Notes: a model not told the origin generated them from the sequence alone. A DNA stretch of 53,124 nt from Prevotella sp. (GCA_015060485.1 SUYI01000025.1:1-53124); one strand, 5' to 3'; positions 40,182 through 48,509 are shown, counted from the stretch's first letter. Program-made: numbers and translations.

Positions 40182-40885
40182 GATACGCAATTATTGCAGC
40201 AGGAGAAGGCTCGCGCTTGCACCAAGAAGGCATAGCTGCTGCGAAACCACTGGTCACGGTGGCAGGAGAAATGCTTATTGACCGCCTGATTCGTATATTC
40301 CAAGAGAATGGTGCCGAGGAAATAGCTGTCATCTGCCGTTCCGACCAAAAGGTTATATCACATTTGCAACAATGCCAAGGCCAGGGTGTTCCCTTGAATT
40401 ACACAGTACACAATACTCCCAGTTCGATGCACTCTTTCTACGAACTGACATCCATCTTGGATAATAGAAAGCCATTCATACTGACCACTGTCGATACCAT
40501 CTTTAGGGAAAGGGAATTTGCAGATTACGTGTCGGCTTTCCAAAATATGCTGAAGGCTGGCAGTGCCGATGGCATGATGGGAATCACCGACTATATCGAT
40601 GACGAAAAGCCGCTCTACGTCAAGACGGACACCCAGCTAAACATTCTGGCATTCCTTGACAGCGACGAGCACCCCCGATATGTCAGTGCAGGCATCTATG
40701 GTCTTACCCCCAGGTCGTTGTCAGTGTTGAATGAATGTATAGCCAAAGGAGAAAGTCGTATGCGTAATTTCCAGCGGGCATTACTCAGCAGAGATCATCA
40801 TCTTAAAGCGTGGTCGTTCTCCAAGGTTCTTGACATCGACCATGCTACCGATATTGCCAAAGCAGAAGCATTTCTTGGAATATGA
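40178..40885 (+). CDS. MobA-like NTP transferase
   Basis: 235 residues. The nucleotidyltransferase signature IIAAGEGSRLHQEGIAAAKPLV is at the N-terminus, with the metal-binding Asp in ILTTVDTIF and a C-terminal DIDHATDIAKAEAFL. Family members attach NMP to phosphorylated sugars or alcohols. Between a CDP-alcohol transferase and an inositol-phosphate synthase, CTP:inositol-1-phosphate cytidylyltransferase is the most economical guess. It overlaps both neighbours by 4 bp, so the three genes are tightly coupled. Confidence 0.85.
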   Translation: MRYAIIAAGEGSRLHQEGIAAAKPLVTVAGEMLIDRLIRIFQENGAEEIAVICRSDQKVISHLQQCQGQGVPLNYTVHNTPSSMHSFYELTSILDNRKPFILTTVDTIFREREFADYVSAFQNMLKAGSADGMMGITDYIDDEKPLYVKTDTQLNILAFLDSDEHPRYVSAGIYGLTPRSLSVLNECIAKGESRMRNFQRALLSRDHHLKAWSFSKVLDIDHATDIAKAEAFLGI

Positions 40886-42342
40886 AGATATTAGCCATAT
40901 TAAGAGCGAAAGAGTTTTCTCCCAACTCCGTGGAGAAAGACCAGGCCATCATGCAGGCTGTCGTCCGCCGATTGCGGTCTAAAGGATATGTGGCAGAGTT
41001 GGTCAATGAAGAAGAGCTGACCACCATGCAAGATGTTCCACCTGACACGACAGTACTCTCAATGGGGCGTATGTCCAAGACATTGCGGTGGCTCAGCGTG
41101 CAAGATGCCCGTGTCATCAACTCGCCTGAGAGCGTCATCCTATGCCAGAGCAGGAAAGCCCTCAGCCGAGTCATGCATGAGAACGGTGTTGCCCAGCCAC
41201 CACAGACGGCAGGCAACGGCTATTGGCTGAAGCGCGACTGTGCCGCCCGTCAGCAAGGCGATGTGGTGTTTGCCAGGAACAAGGAAGAGCTGCTACAGAA
41301 GGAAGCCGAGTTCGGGCGGCGAGGTATCACGGACTATACAGTCAGTGCCCATGTCGAAGGCGATGTCATCAAGTTCTACGGGGTCAACGGCACGGGCTTT
41401 TTCCGCTTCTACTATCCCATCGCTGATGGTGACACCAAATTTGAGGATGAACAGCATAACGGTCCCGCTCATTATTATCCATTCGATGCTGATGCGCTTC
41501 ATAATAATGTCGACCGTCTGGCAGCGGCTATTGGCATCGACATCTACGGTGGCGATGCGATTGTCAAGAGCGACGGTTCGTTTTGCATCATCGATTTCAA
41601 TGACTGGCCAAGTTTCTCCCGATGCCGCGAGGAGGCTGCCAGCGCTATCGTCGCGTTGATTCTGAAGCGTATCGCACCTAAGGGCTATATTTTCGACTAC
41701 GGCGGTACGCTTGACACGGGTGGCTGCCACTGGGGCAAATTCTTCTGGCATGCCTACGAGCACTGCTGCGTACCCGTCACTGAACAACAGTTCCGCGATG
41801 CATACGTATATGCTGAACGCTATGTGGCGCAACACCACGTTATCTTGCCTGCTGATACATTTCGTGAGACGCTGGAAAAGAAAATCAGTTTGCATTTAGC
41901 CTTCCTTTCACTGCCCGCCTCTTACCTCTCACCTCTTGCCTCATACATCTATCACCAAGTCTGCCTGCATACAGAACATAGTCGTAAGGTCCTCAGCCGA
42001 CTACCACAACCGAAGGTTTTGGTGAGCAACTTCTATGGCAACTTGCAGACTGTGCTCCATGAATTCAAACTCAGCGGCTTGTTTCTTGATGTCATCGAAT
42101 CGTCTGTAGTAGGCTTACGCAAACCCGACCCGCAAATATTCGCCCTGGGTGTCAAGGCATTAGGACTATTGCCATGTGAAGTTGCCGTCATAGGCGATTC
42201 CATCAGCAAGGACATGCAGCCCGCCCGTCAGGCCGGGTGTCAGACGATATGGTACCGTGGCGAGCAATGGACAGAAGAGGAAATACCCAATGGTATGGCA
42301 GACCGTACTATTAAGGATTTAAACGACCTAGCTCACGTCTAA
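40882..42342 (+). CDS. ATP-grasp domain fused to HAD phosphatase
   Basis: 486 residues. Residues 1 to ~270 read as an ATP-grasp enzyme: a pre-ATP-grasp region (VVRRLRSKGYVAELV), RVINSPESVILCQSRKAL, FYGVNGTGFFRF, and the metal-binding end GSFCIIDFNDWPSFSRC. From ~272 a HAD hydrolase begins with motif I FDYGGTLDTG (DxGGT in place of DxDGT), motif II VLVSNFYGN, motif III Lys in LRKPDPQIF, and motif IV VIGDSISKDMQ. A low-complexity stretch (LPASYLSPLASY) interrupts the HAD cap. Possibly a kinase-phosphatase pair acting on inositol phosphates or on the phosphatidylinositol-phosphate product. Last gene of the string. Confidence 0.85.
   Translation: MKILAILRAKEFSPNSVEKDQAIMQAVVRRLRSKGYVAELVNEEELTTMQDVPPDTTVLSMGRMSKTLRWLSVQDARVINSPESVILCQSRKALSRVMHENGVAQPPQTAGNGYWLKRDCAARQQGDVVFARNKEELLQKEAEFGRRGITDYTVSAHVEGDVIKFYGVNGTGFFRFYYPIADGDTKFEDEQHNGPAHYYPFDADALHNNVDRLAAAIGIDIYGGDAIVKSDGSFCIIDFNDWPSFSRCREEAASAIVALILKRIAPKGYIFDYGGTLDTGGCHWGKFFWHAYEHCCVPVTEQQFRDAYVYAERYVAQHHVILPADTFRETLEKKISLHLAFLSLPASYLSPLASYIYHQVCLHTEHSRKVLSRLPQPKVLVSNFYGNLQTVLHEFKLSGLFLDVIESSVVGLRKPDPQIFALGVKALGLLPCEVAVIGDSISKDMQPARQAGCQTIWYRGEQWTEEEIPNGMADRTIKDLNDLAHV
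41910..41942. repeat. Degenerate CTCTTACCTCTCACC repeat inside the HAD domain
   Basis: CCTCTTACCTCTCACCTCTT-type repeat, in frame, encoding LPASYLSPLAS. It looks like an inserted simple repeat, comparable to the one in miaA. Confidence 0.5.
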
Positions 42343-42355
42343 CCTTTATTACAGT

Positions 42356-43057
42356 TTATTCACTCTTTGCTCGTTTGGGTATTTCAAACTGGAAGCGCGT
42401 CCCGCTACCGTAGGTCTTGTCTAACCAGATGCGCCCGCCAAGACGTCGCAGAATGGTACGGCAGACGATGATGCCCATGCCCAGACGCTTCATGTGTTCA
42501 TCCATATTGGCATGCAACTCAAAGATGTTGTCCTGGTATTCTGCGGGTACACCAGAACCATTGTCGGCTACACTGAAGCGGACATAATCACCGTTATCCT
42601 CACAAGTCAATGTAACTTGTCCTTGTCTAGTTACATAGAGGGCATTTTCTATCAGGCGTTGGGTCACCAGTTTCAGGGCCTCCAAATTGGTATGACAGAC
42701 GACATTTGTTGCTACATGGCAGTTGAAAACCATCTGTACACCTTCCTTGCAATAGTCTTGATAGATGTCGCAAAGATGGCGGCAGGAGTACGCAGGGACC
42801 ACGGGTGTGTTGAGCAGCACCGTTGGCATAGTCTCAAAGAGCGACAGTTCATTCATGTCTCTGGCCATCTTTTGTAATATTATCAGGCTTTCCTCCACAT
42901 TCCTTCCCAGCTGGGCTCGCTCATTGGCATCAATATCGTTCTGTCTCAGAATTTCCAAGAAACCTTGCATGGGGTTGAGTGCCTGGCGAAGTCCGTTGGC
43001 CAGATGGCCGATAAGCCTGAAGATTTCTTGGTTGTCATCATGCTTTGTCATATACAT
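42356..43057 (-). CDS. Cytoplasmic histidine-kinase-like protein
   Basis: 233 residues without membrane segments or sensor domain. A HisKA-like helical hairpin (residues ~12-65) is followed by HATPase_c: N box LVTQRLIENALYVT, G1 VADNGSGVP, F box NIFELH, G2 RLGMGIIVCRTILRRLGG, and a final GSGTRFQFEIP. Where kinases have SHELRTPLN this protein reads ANGLRQALN: the phospho-accepting His is replaced. It may bind ATP but be unable to autophosphorylate in the usual way. No response regulator adjoins. Convergent with the inositol-lipid string. Confidence 0.8.
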   Translation of the reverse strand: MYMTKHDDNQEIFRLIGHLANGLRQALNPMQGFLEILRQNDIDANERAQLGRNVEESLIILQKMARDMNELSLFETMPTVLLNTPVVPAYSCRHLCDIYQDYCKEGVQMVFNCHVATNVVCHTNLEALKLVTQRLIENALYVTRQGQVTLTCEDNGDYVRFSVADNGSGVPAEYQDNIFELHANMDEHMKRLGMGIIVCRTILRRLGGRIWLDKTYGSGTRFQFEIPKRAKSE

Positions 43058-43082
43058 CTTCTTTATAATTGATAAACTACTG

Positions 43083-43090
43083 CAAAGATA
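43083..43090 (-). promoter_or_regulatory. -7 box of the kinase-like gene
   Basis: TATCTTTG on the minus strand, leader about 20 nt. Confidence 0.5.
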
Positions 43091-43178
43091 AACACTTTTT
43101 AGCCATTTCGCAACAGCTACTTAACGTATTGAACATTCGCCACGAAAGATAGGGCGTGAGAATGTGGCAGATTCTTCG

Positions 43179-43186
43179 TAAATTTG
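43179..43186 (+). promoter_or_regulatory. -7 box of the following esterase gene
   Basis: TAAATTTG on the plus strand, leader about 32 nt to the ATG at 43224. Confidence 0.4.
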
Positions 43187-43223
43187 CCACCGAATTCCTA
43201 CATTGACTAAAACAGATAAAAAT

Positions 43224-44177
43224 ATGAAGCAGAAACTTACACTTGAAGAGACAATTCAAGCACTGAACATGACGATGCCTGCCCAGACGGGCGAGACGCC
43301 TGTGCCGAAGAACAAACCGGCGTATGCCGATGTTTATTACACGGAAGCAAAGGATGAACGCCAGTCGCTCGACATCTATCTGCCACGGCAGTCGGACGGG
43401 CCGGCACCCGTCATCGTCTATATCCACGGCGGAGCCTGGACGGTGGGCAGCAAGGCCGACGTCGGGCAAAACAGTTACAACGTGCATGTACTGGCAGACA
43501 ATCTGTTGAACAGCGGCTTTGCCATTGCCGCTGTCAACTATCGACTGATGCCGCAGTACCGCTACCCAGCCCAGACCGACGATGTAGTGGCTGCAGTCAA
43601 GTTCGTCTGCGACCATGCCGCTGAGTATGGGCTGGATGCCAGCCGCATGGCGATCATGGGCGAGAGTGCAGGGGGATTTCTTACAGAGTTTGCAGCAACG
43701 ACCTTAGGAACCGACTATCTGCTGGCCTGCGTAGCCTTCTACAGTCCGTCGGACCTGGCGACGCTCAGTGATCAGAACTGCGTGGAGCATGGCGGTAAGG
43801 ACGTGAACTTCATGGACATCCTCAGTGCAGCCATGCCTGGTGTGCTGCCCGACGGAGAGAAGATGGAGGAGATGCTGCTGCAAGAGCGCATCGGCACAGA
43901 AGCGTTCCGCGAGAAAGCCAAGGCCGTCAGTCCTGCTTACCGCGTGTCAGACAGGACTCCGCCTACGCTGCTGCTCCATGGCACGGGCGACAAAGTGATT
44001 GCCTACGCCCAGTCTGTGAGTTACCTGGAGCGTCTGCAGGCTGCCGCTGTTCCCTGTGAACTCGTCACGATGGAGGGTGCCAACCACATGGAACCACGCC
44101 TGTTCAACTCGCCTGAATACACGGAAGAGATTATTAATTTCCTGAAGACATTCATGAATCCATTACTATATGTATAA
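43224..44177 (+). CDS. Alpha/beta hydrolase (carboxylesterase-like)
   Basis: 317 residues from the ATG at 43224 (an in-frame TTG at 43203 is less likely). Oxyanion motif VIVYIHGGAWTVG, nucleophile elbow MGESAGGFLTE, catalytic Asp in LLLHGTGDKVIAY and His in GANHMEP. No signal peptide, so it is cytoplasmic. HSL/BD-FAE-type acetyl-esterase or lipase; substrate unknown. It precedes the DUF1269 gene by 21 nt. Confidence 0.9.
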   Translation: MKQKLTLEETIQALNMTMPAQTGETPVPKNKPAYADVYYTEAKDERQSLDIYLPRQSDGPAPVIVYIHGGAWTVGSKADVGQNSYNVHVLADNLLNSGFAIAAVNYRLMPQYRYPAQTDDVVAAVKFVCDHAAEYGLDASRMAIMGESAGGFLTEFAATTLGTDYLLACVAFYSPSDLATLSDQNCVEHGGKDVNFMDILSAAMPGVLPDGEKMEEMLLQERIGTEAFREKAKAVSPAYRVSDRTPPTLLLHGTGDKVIAYAQSVSYLERLQAAAVPCELVTMEGANHMEPRLFNSPEYTEEIINFLKTFMNPLLYV

Positions 44178-44198
44178 CCCAATCAAAACAAAAAAATT

Positions 44199-44825
44199 AT
44201 GGACAACGTATTAACAGCAATTTTCAAAGTAGAAAGCGAGGGTTTTCAGGCTTTCGCCGAGATTCAAGAGGAACTGAAAGGTGAACTCTTTTTCGTGCCT
44301 CAGATGGCATTGGTAAAGTACCACTTAGGCTACCTCCAGACGCTGGGCAGTTACGAGTCGCCCGCACTGGAGAACGGCAAAGCGTTCAGTGGTGGACTCT
44401 TCGGCAGCCTGCTTGGCATTCTGGGCGGTCCTGTCGGTATGCTGCTCTGTGGCACCACAGGAGCCGTGATGGGAATGGCTTCAAGCCGTGCTGACAGCGA
44501 GGCTGCATCGTCGCTGCTTGAGAATGTCTGCGGCAAACTGGAGGACAACACCGTGGCCATCGTCGCCCTGACCCGCGAGGAGGACGAGACTTATCTGGAC
44601 AACATTCTGAAGAAGTTTGATGCCATCATCATTCGCCGCAGTGCTATCCTCGTGGCTGAGGAAGTGGCTGAGGCCAAGCGTATGGAGGAGGACATGCAGC
44701 AGCAGGTCCGTGCCCAACTGCGTGCTGAGAAGAAGCAGGAATTCAAAGATAAGATTCAGCAGAAGCAGGAGCAAATCAAAACCGACTTCGAGGCTTTCAA
44801 GGCTAAGTTTAAGCAAAAAGGATGA
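44199..44825 (+). CDS. DUF1269-type protein
   Basis: 208 residues. The N-terminal half resembles DUF1269 (VESEGFQAFAEIQEEL, then a Gly-rich hydrophobic stretch GGLFGSLLGILGGPVGMLLCG that may insert in a membrane). A middle alpha/beta part (NTVAIVALTREEDETYLD) is followed by a long charged coiled coil (EVAEAKRMEEDMQQQVRAQL to the end). Function unknown; often stress-linked in other bacteria as far as I recall. A terminator follows. Confidence 0.72.
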   Translation: MDNVLTAIFKVESEGFQAFAEIQEELKGELFFVPQMALVKYHLGYLQTLGSYESPALENGKAFSGGLFGSLLGILGGPVGMLLCGTTGAVMGMASSRADSEAASSLLENVCGKLEDNTVAIVALTREEDETYLDNILKKFDAIIIRRSAILVAEEVAEAKRMEEDMQQQVRAQLRAEKKQEFKDKIQQKQEQIKTDFEAFKAKFKQKG

Positions 44826-44846
44826 AAATTTCCCTTTAAAACCATG

Positions 44847-44880
44847 AAAAGGTGACAGACACTTTGTGCTGTCATCTTTT
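44847..44880. terminator. Bidirectional terminator between convergent genes
   Basis: AAAAGGTGACAG and CTGTCATCTTTT form a 12-bp stem (one G-U) with a 10-nt loop. A-tract on one side and T-tract on the other suit both directions. Confidence 0.7.
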
Positions 44881-45740
44881 TATTTTTCCCTGAATTCCGT
44901 GGGTGAGACACCTTCGTTAGCCTTGAAGTAGCGGCTGAAGGCGGCCTGGTCAGGGAATCCGAGGCGGATGGCTATCTGTTGCACGGTCAGCTGTTGCTGA
45001 TGGCGAAGCAAGGCCTTGGCCTGAATCATGACATAGTTGCTGATCCAGTCGCTGGCATTGATGCCTGTTTGCTGTTTGATGATCGTGGAAAAATGTTTGG
45101 GAGTAAGGCAGGATAGGTCGGCATAGAAACGCACTTCTCGGCTTTCGCGGAAGTGCTCTACGATGGCTTGGTGGAAACGGATGAAGAGTTCCTGACGAGG
45201 CGACAGTGGGCTGTCTTCCTTTCCGTTTTCACGGCGGTAATCCTGCAATAGCGTTGCCAGAATGTGCAACAGACCCTTGAGTATCATCTCACGGCCTTGG
45301 GTCTCGCTTTCGCTGATACTTTTAAGCAACAGCAACAGGCGGACAACGTTTTCCGTTTGCTCGTCAGTCAGATGGAAATCGGGTTGCAAAACATAATGAT
45401 AGAATCCTACGAAGTGAGAGGGCGTAAGGCTTTTCATCTCCTGCTCCATACGAGGTGAAATAGCAAGCAGTATGGCATGGTAGTCAGCTGAAGACTCATG
45501 GGCGTACAACGTGTGGTTGGCATGCACGATGGCAATATCGTGAGCTTGAAAACGAACTGGCCGCATGTCGTATTCGGCACGAACCCACCCCTGGACGTTT
45601 AGCGAGACCGTGAAAAAGGGAGCGATGTAAGGTTCATGATAGATGGGCATCTGATGAATGTCGTCAAACACCATCAAGCCGCGTTCATTGATAAGATTGT
45701 CGCTGACCAACAGCGGATGCATTTGTTGCTTACTTGCCAT
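44880..45740 (-). CDS. AraC-family transcriptional regulator
   Basis: 286 residues from the ATG at 45740. N-terminal cupin-like domain (VRFQAHDIAIVHANHTLYAHE), C-terminal AraC HTH pair: LTPKHFSTIIKQQTGINASDW and VQQIAIRLGFPDQAAFSRYFKAN, ending SPTEFREK. A -7 box 21 nt upstream fixes the start. Divergent from the secreted beta-helix protein gene, which it may control. Confidence 0.88.
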   Translation of the reverse strand: MASKQQMHPLLVSDNLINERGLMVFDDIHQMPIYHEPYIAPFFTVSLNVQGWVRAEYDMRPVRFQAHDIAIVHANHTLYAHESSADYHAILLAISPRMEQEMKSLTPSHFVGFYHYVLQPDFHLTDEQTENVVRLLLLLKSISESETQGREMILKGLLHILATLLQDYRRENGKEDSPLSPRQELFIRFHQAIVEHFRESREVRFYADLSCLTPKHFSTIIKQQTGINASDWISNYVMIQAKALLRHQQQLTVQQIAIRLGFPDQAAFSRYFKANEGVSPTEFREK

Positions 45741-45760
45741 AATTGCGTCCAATTTGATTG

Positions 45761-45768
45761 CAAAAGTA
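45761..45768 (-). promoter_or_regulatory. -7 box of the AraC gene
   Basis: TACTTTTG on the minus strand, leader about 14 nt. The A-rich stretch 45786-45812 (TGGCAACAAAAACGG, ATATTGCAAAACATTGCGG) between the divergent promoters is a candidate operator. Confidence 0.5.
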
Positions 45769-45855
45769 ATCATTTCTTGGCAATATGGCAACAAAAACGG
45801 AAATATTGCAAAACATTGCGGATTTATCGCCACGGTTGCTTTGTCACATTCCCTT

Positions 45856-45863
45856 TACCTTTG
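45856..45863 (+). promoter_or_regulatory. -7 box of the beta-helix protein gene
   Basis: TACCTTTG on the plus strand, leader about 40 nt. No TTTTG at the standard 19-nt distance, which would fit activator dependence. Confidence 0.5.
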
Positions 45864-45908
45864 TAGAGGATTTGCAAATTGTTTAATTATTCACCAAATA
45901 CTACGCTT

Positions 45909-47219
45909 ATGAAAAGGAATCTACTCACATTGACGGCCATTGCCATCGCCACCCTGAACATGCAGGCCCAGCCACCTGCCGACTCGACGCCCACCTACCC
46001 GCAGGGAGCTACCTACACGCATTCGAGTGGAACGGCAACCATCACCTCTGACTATTCGTCATCCACACAATATTATAATGTGATACAATGTACGGGCGGC
46101 ACGCTGACCATGAACGGCTGCGCCATCACCAAGACGGGAAGCGGAAGCGGTGGCGACAACAGCAGTTTCTATGGCAACAACAGCAGCATCTACTGCGGAG
46201 CCGCCAGCAGCAGCAACTATCAGAGCACGACGGCAGCCAGCGGAGCAAAGATTGTCATCAACAACTGCACCGTGACCAGCAGCGCACAGGGTGCCAACGC
46301 CGTGATAGCCACCAACGGCGCAACGGTCGAGATCGACGGCATCACCATTGTCAACAACAGCAGTGTGAGCCGTGGGCTTCATGCCACGTATGGCGGTATC
46401 ATCAATGCCTCGAACGTGGACATCACTACCAACGAAGCAACCTCATCAACCATAGCCACCGACCGTGGAGGCGGCACCGTGACCGTCACGGGCGGCACGG
46501 CCACTGCCAACGGGTCGAAGTCGGCTGTCATCTACTCCACTGGAGTGATGTCGGCTACCAATCTGGTTGGTAAGTCGGCCAAGGGTGAGATTGCTGTCAT
46601 CGAGGGCGACAACAGCATTTCGATGACCAACTGCACGATGACCAGCGGCTCCTCGGAGCGCGGCCTGCTGATGATGCAGTCGGGCTCAGGCGATGCCAAC
46701 GGTGTGAATCCCGTAATGACCATCACCGGCACGTCGCTCACCATGACCGACTCAAGCGCACCGCTTTTGGAAGTAGCAACCTGCGTCACAGCCACCTGTA
46801 CGCTCGACAACTGCACCGTCACTGTCCCCTCTGGCATTCTGATGTATGTGATGGCCGACTCGCAGTGGTCAACCAGCGGAGCCACTGGCAATCTGACTCT
46901 CGCCAACGGCACCTACAACGGCATCGTGAAGTACGATACAGGCTACACCGCTAATGTCACCGTCAACGAGGGAGCCGTGTGGAACCTGACAGGCAATGCC
47001 ACCGTGACTAAACTCGTCAACAACGGCACCATCAACAAGAACGGCTACACGCTGACCTATAGTTCGCTCAGCGGCAGTGGGACGATGAACGAGACAACAG
47101 GTATCACCAATGTATCTGCCGACCAAGCCGATGCTCCCACCTATACCCTCGACGGTCGCCGTGCCACCAATAGTACAAAGGGAATCGTTATTCAGGGCGG
47201 CAAGAAGATGATCAAATAA
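45909..47219 (+). CDS. Secreted Ser/Thr-rich beta-helix protein with C-terminal sorting-like tail
   Basis: 436 residues. Signal peptide NLLTLTAIAIATLNMQAQ. The body is made of short beta strands with repeating I-x-N-C/T turns (MNGCAITKTGSGSGG, INNCTVTSSAQGAN, MTNCTMTSGSSERG, LDNCTVTVPSG), very rich in Ser, Thr, Asn and Gly, as in parallel beta-helix adhesins. The tail YTLDGRRATNSTKGIVIQGGKKMIK-type ending (two parts: YTLDGRRATNSTKG, IVIQGGKKMIK) matches secreted Prevotella proteins. Probably exported to the cell surface. Ligand unknown. Confidence 0.8.
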   Translation: MKRNLLTLTAIAIATLNMQAQPPADSTPTYPQGATYTHSSGTATITSDYSSSTQYYNVIQCTGGTLTMNGCAITKTGSGSGGDNSSFYGNNSSIYCGAASSSNYQSTTAASGAKIVINNCTVTSSAQGANAVIATNGATVEIDGITIVNNSSVSRGLHATYGGIINASNVDITTNEATSSTIATDRGGGTVTVTGGTATANGSKSAVIYSTGVMSATNLVGKSAKGEIAVIEGDNSISMTNCTMTSGSSERGLLMMQSGSGDANGVNPVMTITGTSLTMTDSSAPLLEVATCVTATCTLDNCTVTVPSGILMYVMADSQWSTSGATGNLTLANGTYNGIVKYDTGYTANVTVNEGAVWNLTGNATVTKLVNNGTINKNGYTLTYSSLSGSGTMNETTGITNVSADQADAPTYTLDGRRATNSTKGIVIQGGKKMIK

Positions 47220-47237
47220 AATTCTTGAAAAACATAG

Positions 47238-47291
47238 AAAAGGACAGTTATATCTATAAATTAATAGTTAATAGATTGTAACTGTCCTTTT
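47238..47291 (+). terminator. Terminator of the beta-helix gene
   Basis: AAAAGGACAGTTA and TAACTGTCCTTTT form a perfect 13-bp stem around a 28-nt AT-rich loop, followed by T-rich sequence. Confidence 0.65.
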
Positions 47292-47311
47292 TGTTTAATC
47301 TCTTAATTTAT

Positions 47312-47622
47312 TCATTGTAATTCCCTCTTAATGATTTCTGATTGTTTTATCATCAGCCGTCCAATACTGTCACGCATAGCGGCTTCATGTTCCATCTCAT
47401 AACGACGGCGAACAGAATCCTCATAGTTCTTGGACGAGCCAAGCGACCTGAGGTCGAGCGGATGACGAACTGCTGGCACTGTCGAATACCGCCCTTATTG
47501 CCTGCCCATACATTGCGCTCCAACCATATCATATTGGCGTTGTTGGCGGGTAGCGTAGCCCTTAATGCACGATACTACCACCCCGCTAATTGCAGTTCTT
47601 CTATCTCCTTAGAAATTTGGGG
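47312..47622 (-). pseudogene. Decayed paralogue of the 31.7-kb membrane protein gene
   Basis: The minus strand reads SKEIEELQLAGW, a stop codon, then YRALRATLPANNANMIWLER and NVWAGNKGGIRQCQQFV, then after an inserted ~32 bp in another frame NYEDSVRRRYEMEHEAAM and RDSIGRLMIKQSEIIKREL. It matches the 31734-32201 gene throughout but lacks the N-terminal membrane segment. The insert (about 47431-47463) consists of two small palindromes, CGACCTCAGGTCG and CTTGGCTCGTCCAAG, and shifts the frame. Confidence 0.8.
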
Positions 47623-47651
47623 ACTGAATGATTCACTTCTAAGTAGAATAA

Positions 47652-47683
47652 TTTTGTTGTATTGAAATAATTATGTATCTTTG
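47652..47683 (+). promoter_or_regulatory. Promoter of the REP-type transposase
   Basis: TTTTG (47652-47656), 19 nt, TATCTTTG (47676-47683). Confidence 0.65.
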
Positions 47684-47711
47684 CGCAGTAAATAATTCAC
47701 TAACCGACATT

Positions 47712-48509
47712 ATGCCAAGACAAGAGCGCCTACATAGTGCGACAGGCATCTATCATGTCATGCTTCGGGGTATCAACAAGCAAGACATATTCGAGGACGA
47801 TGAGGACTACATCCAGTTCCTCAAGATTCTCAATGGTCTGGTAAACAGACATGATGACGACGGACATATTCTCCCCGCGCATTGCACTTTCTATGCATAC
47901 TGTCTGATGACCAACCATATACATCTACTGATGAGAGAGCTTGATGAACAAATCGGAGAAAGTGTCAAGCGTATAGGAGTTGCATATGCCCGCTACTATA
48001 ATCGTAAATACGAACGTAACGGTCATCTGTTCCAAGACCGTTTCCTCAGTGAACCGGTCAACAACATTGAGTATTTTATGACGCTTATGCGATATATTCA
48101 CCAAAATCCTGTGCATGCAGGACTGGCAGCTGAAGTAAGGGATTATCCCTGGAGCAGTTGGGCAGAATACGAAGGGATGCAGACCGATTACCATATTTGT
48201 AAAACGTCACCCGTCATAAAACGTCTTGACAAGACAAACCTGTATGAGTTTGTCACTATGCCTGTCGATAGCAATAACATTCTGGACATAGACTATGGAA
48301 TAGGTGTAAATATTACTGACGATGACATAAAAGGAAAGATAGCGGAAATATCTGGTCTTCAACTGCCGACGGAAGTACAGAATCTAGCAAAATCAGAACG
48401 CAATACAATCTTAAAACAATTATGTGAATATGGAGCAAACATCAGGCAAATCTCTCGCGTTACGGGAATCAGTTATGGAGTTATTTATAGAGCAAAAAGT
48501 GGATCATGA
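47712..48509 (+). CDS. REP-associated tyrosine transposase (RAYT, Y1/IS200-like)
   Basis: 265 residues from the ATG at 47712. The Y1 HUH nuclease domain has GIYHVMLRGINKQDIF, the metal-binding HUH motif in TNHIHLLM and the candidate catalytic Tyr region RIGVAYARYYNRKY, with NGHLFQDRF and YIHQNPVHAGLA as family blocks. A C-terminal helix-turn-helix (ICEYGANIRQISRVTGISYG) is typical for Bacteroidetes members. RAYTs are single domesticated transposases thought to move or act on REP-like palindromes. GGGGAC/GTCCCC words flank it on both sides. No second IS gene. Confidence 0.88.
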   Translation: MPRQERLHSATGIYHVMLRGINKQDIFEDDEDYIQFLKILNGLVNRHDDDGHILPAHCTFYAYCLMTNHIHLLMRELDEQIGESVKRIGVAYARYYNRKYERNGHLFQDRFLSEPVNNIEYFMTLMRYIHQNPVHAGLAAEVRDYPWSSWAEYEGMQTDYHICKTSPVIKRLDKTNLYEFVTMPVDSNNILDIDYGIGVNITDDDIKGKIAEISGLQLPTEVQNLAKSERNTILKQLCEYGANIRQISRVTGISYGVIYRAKSGS

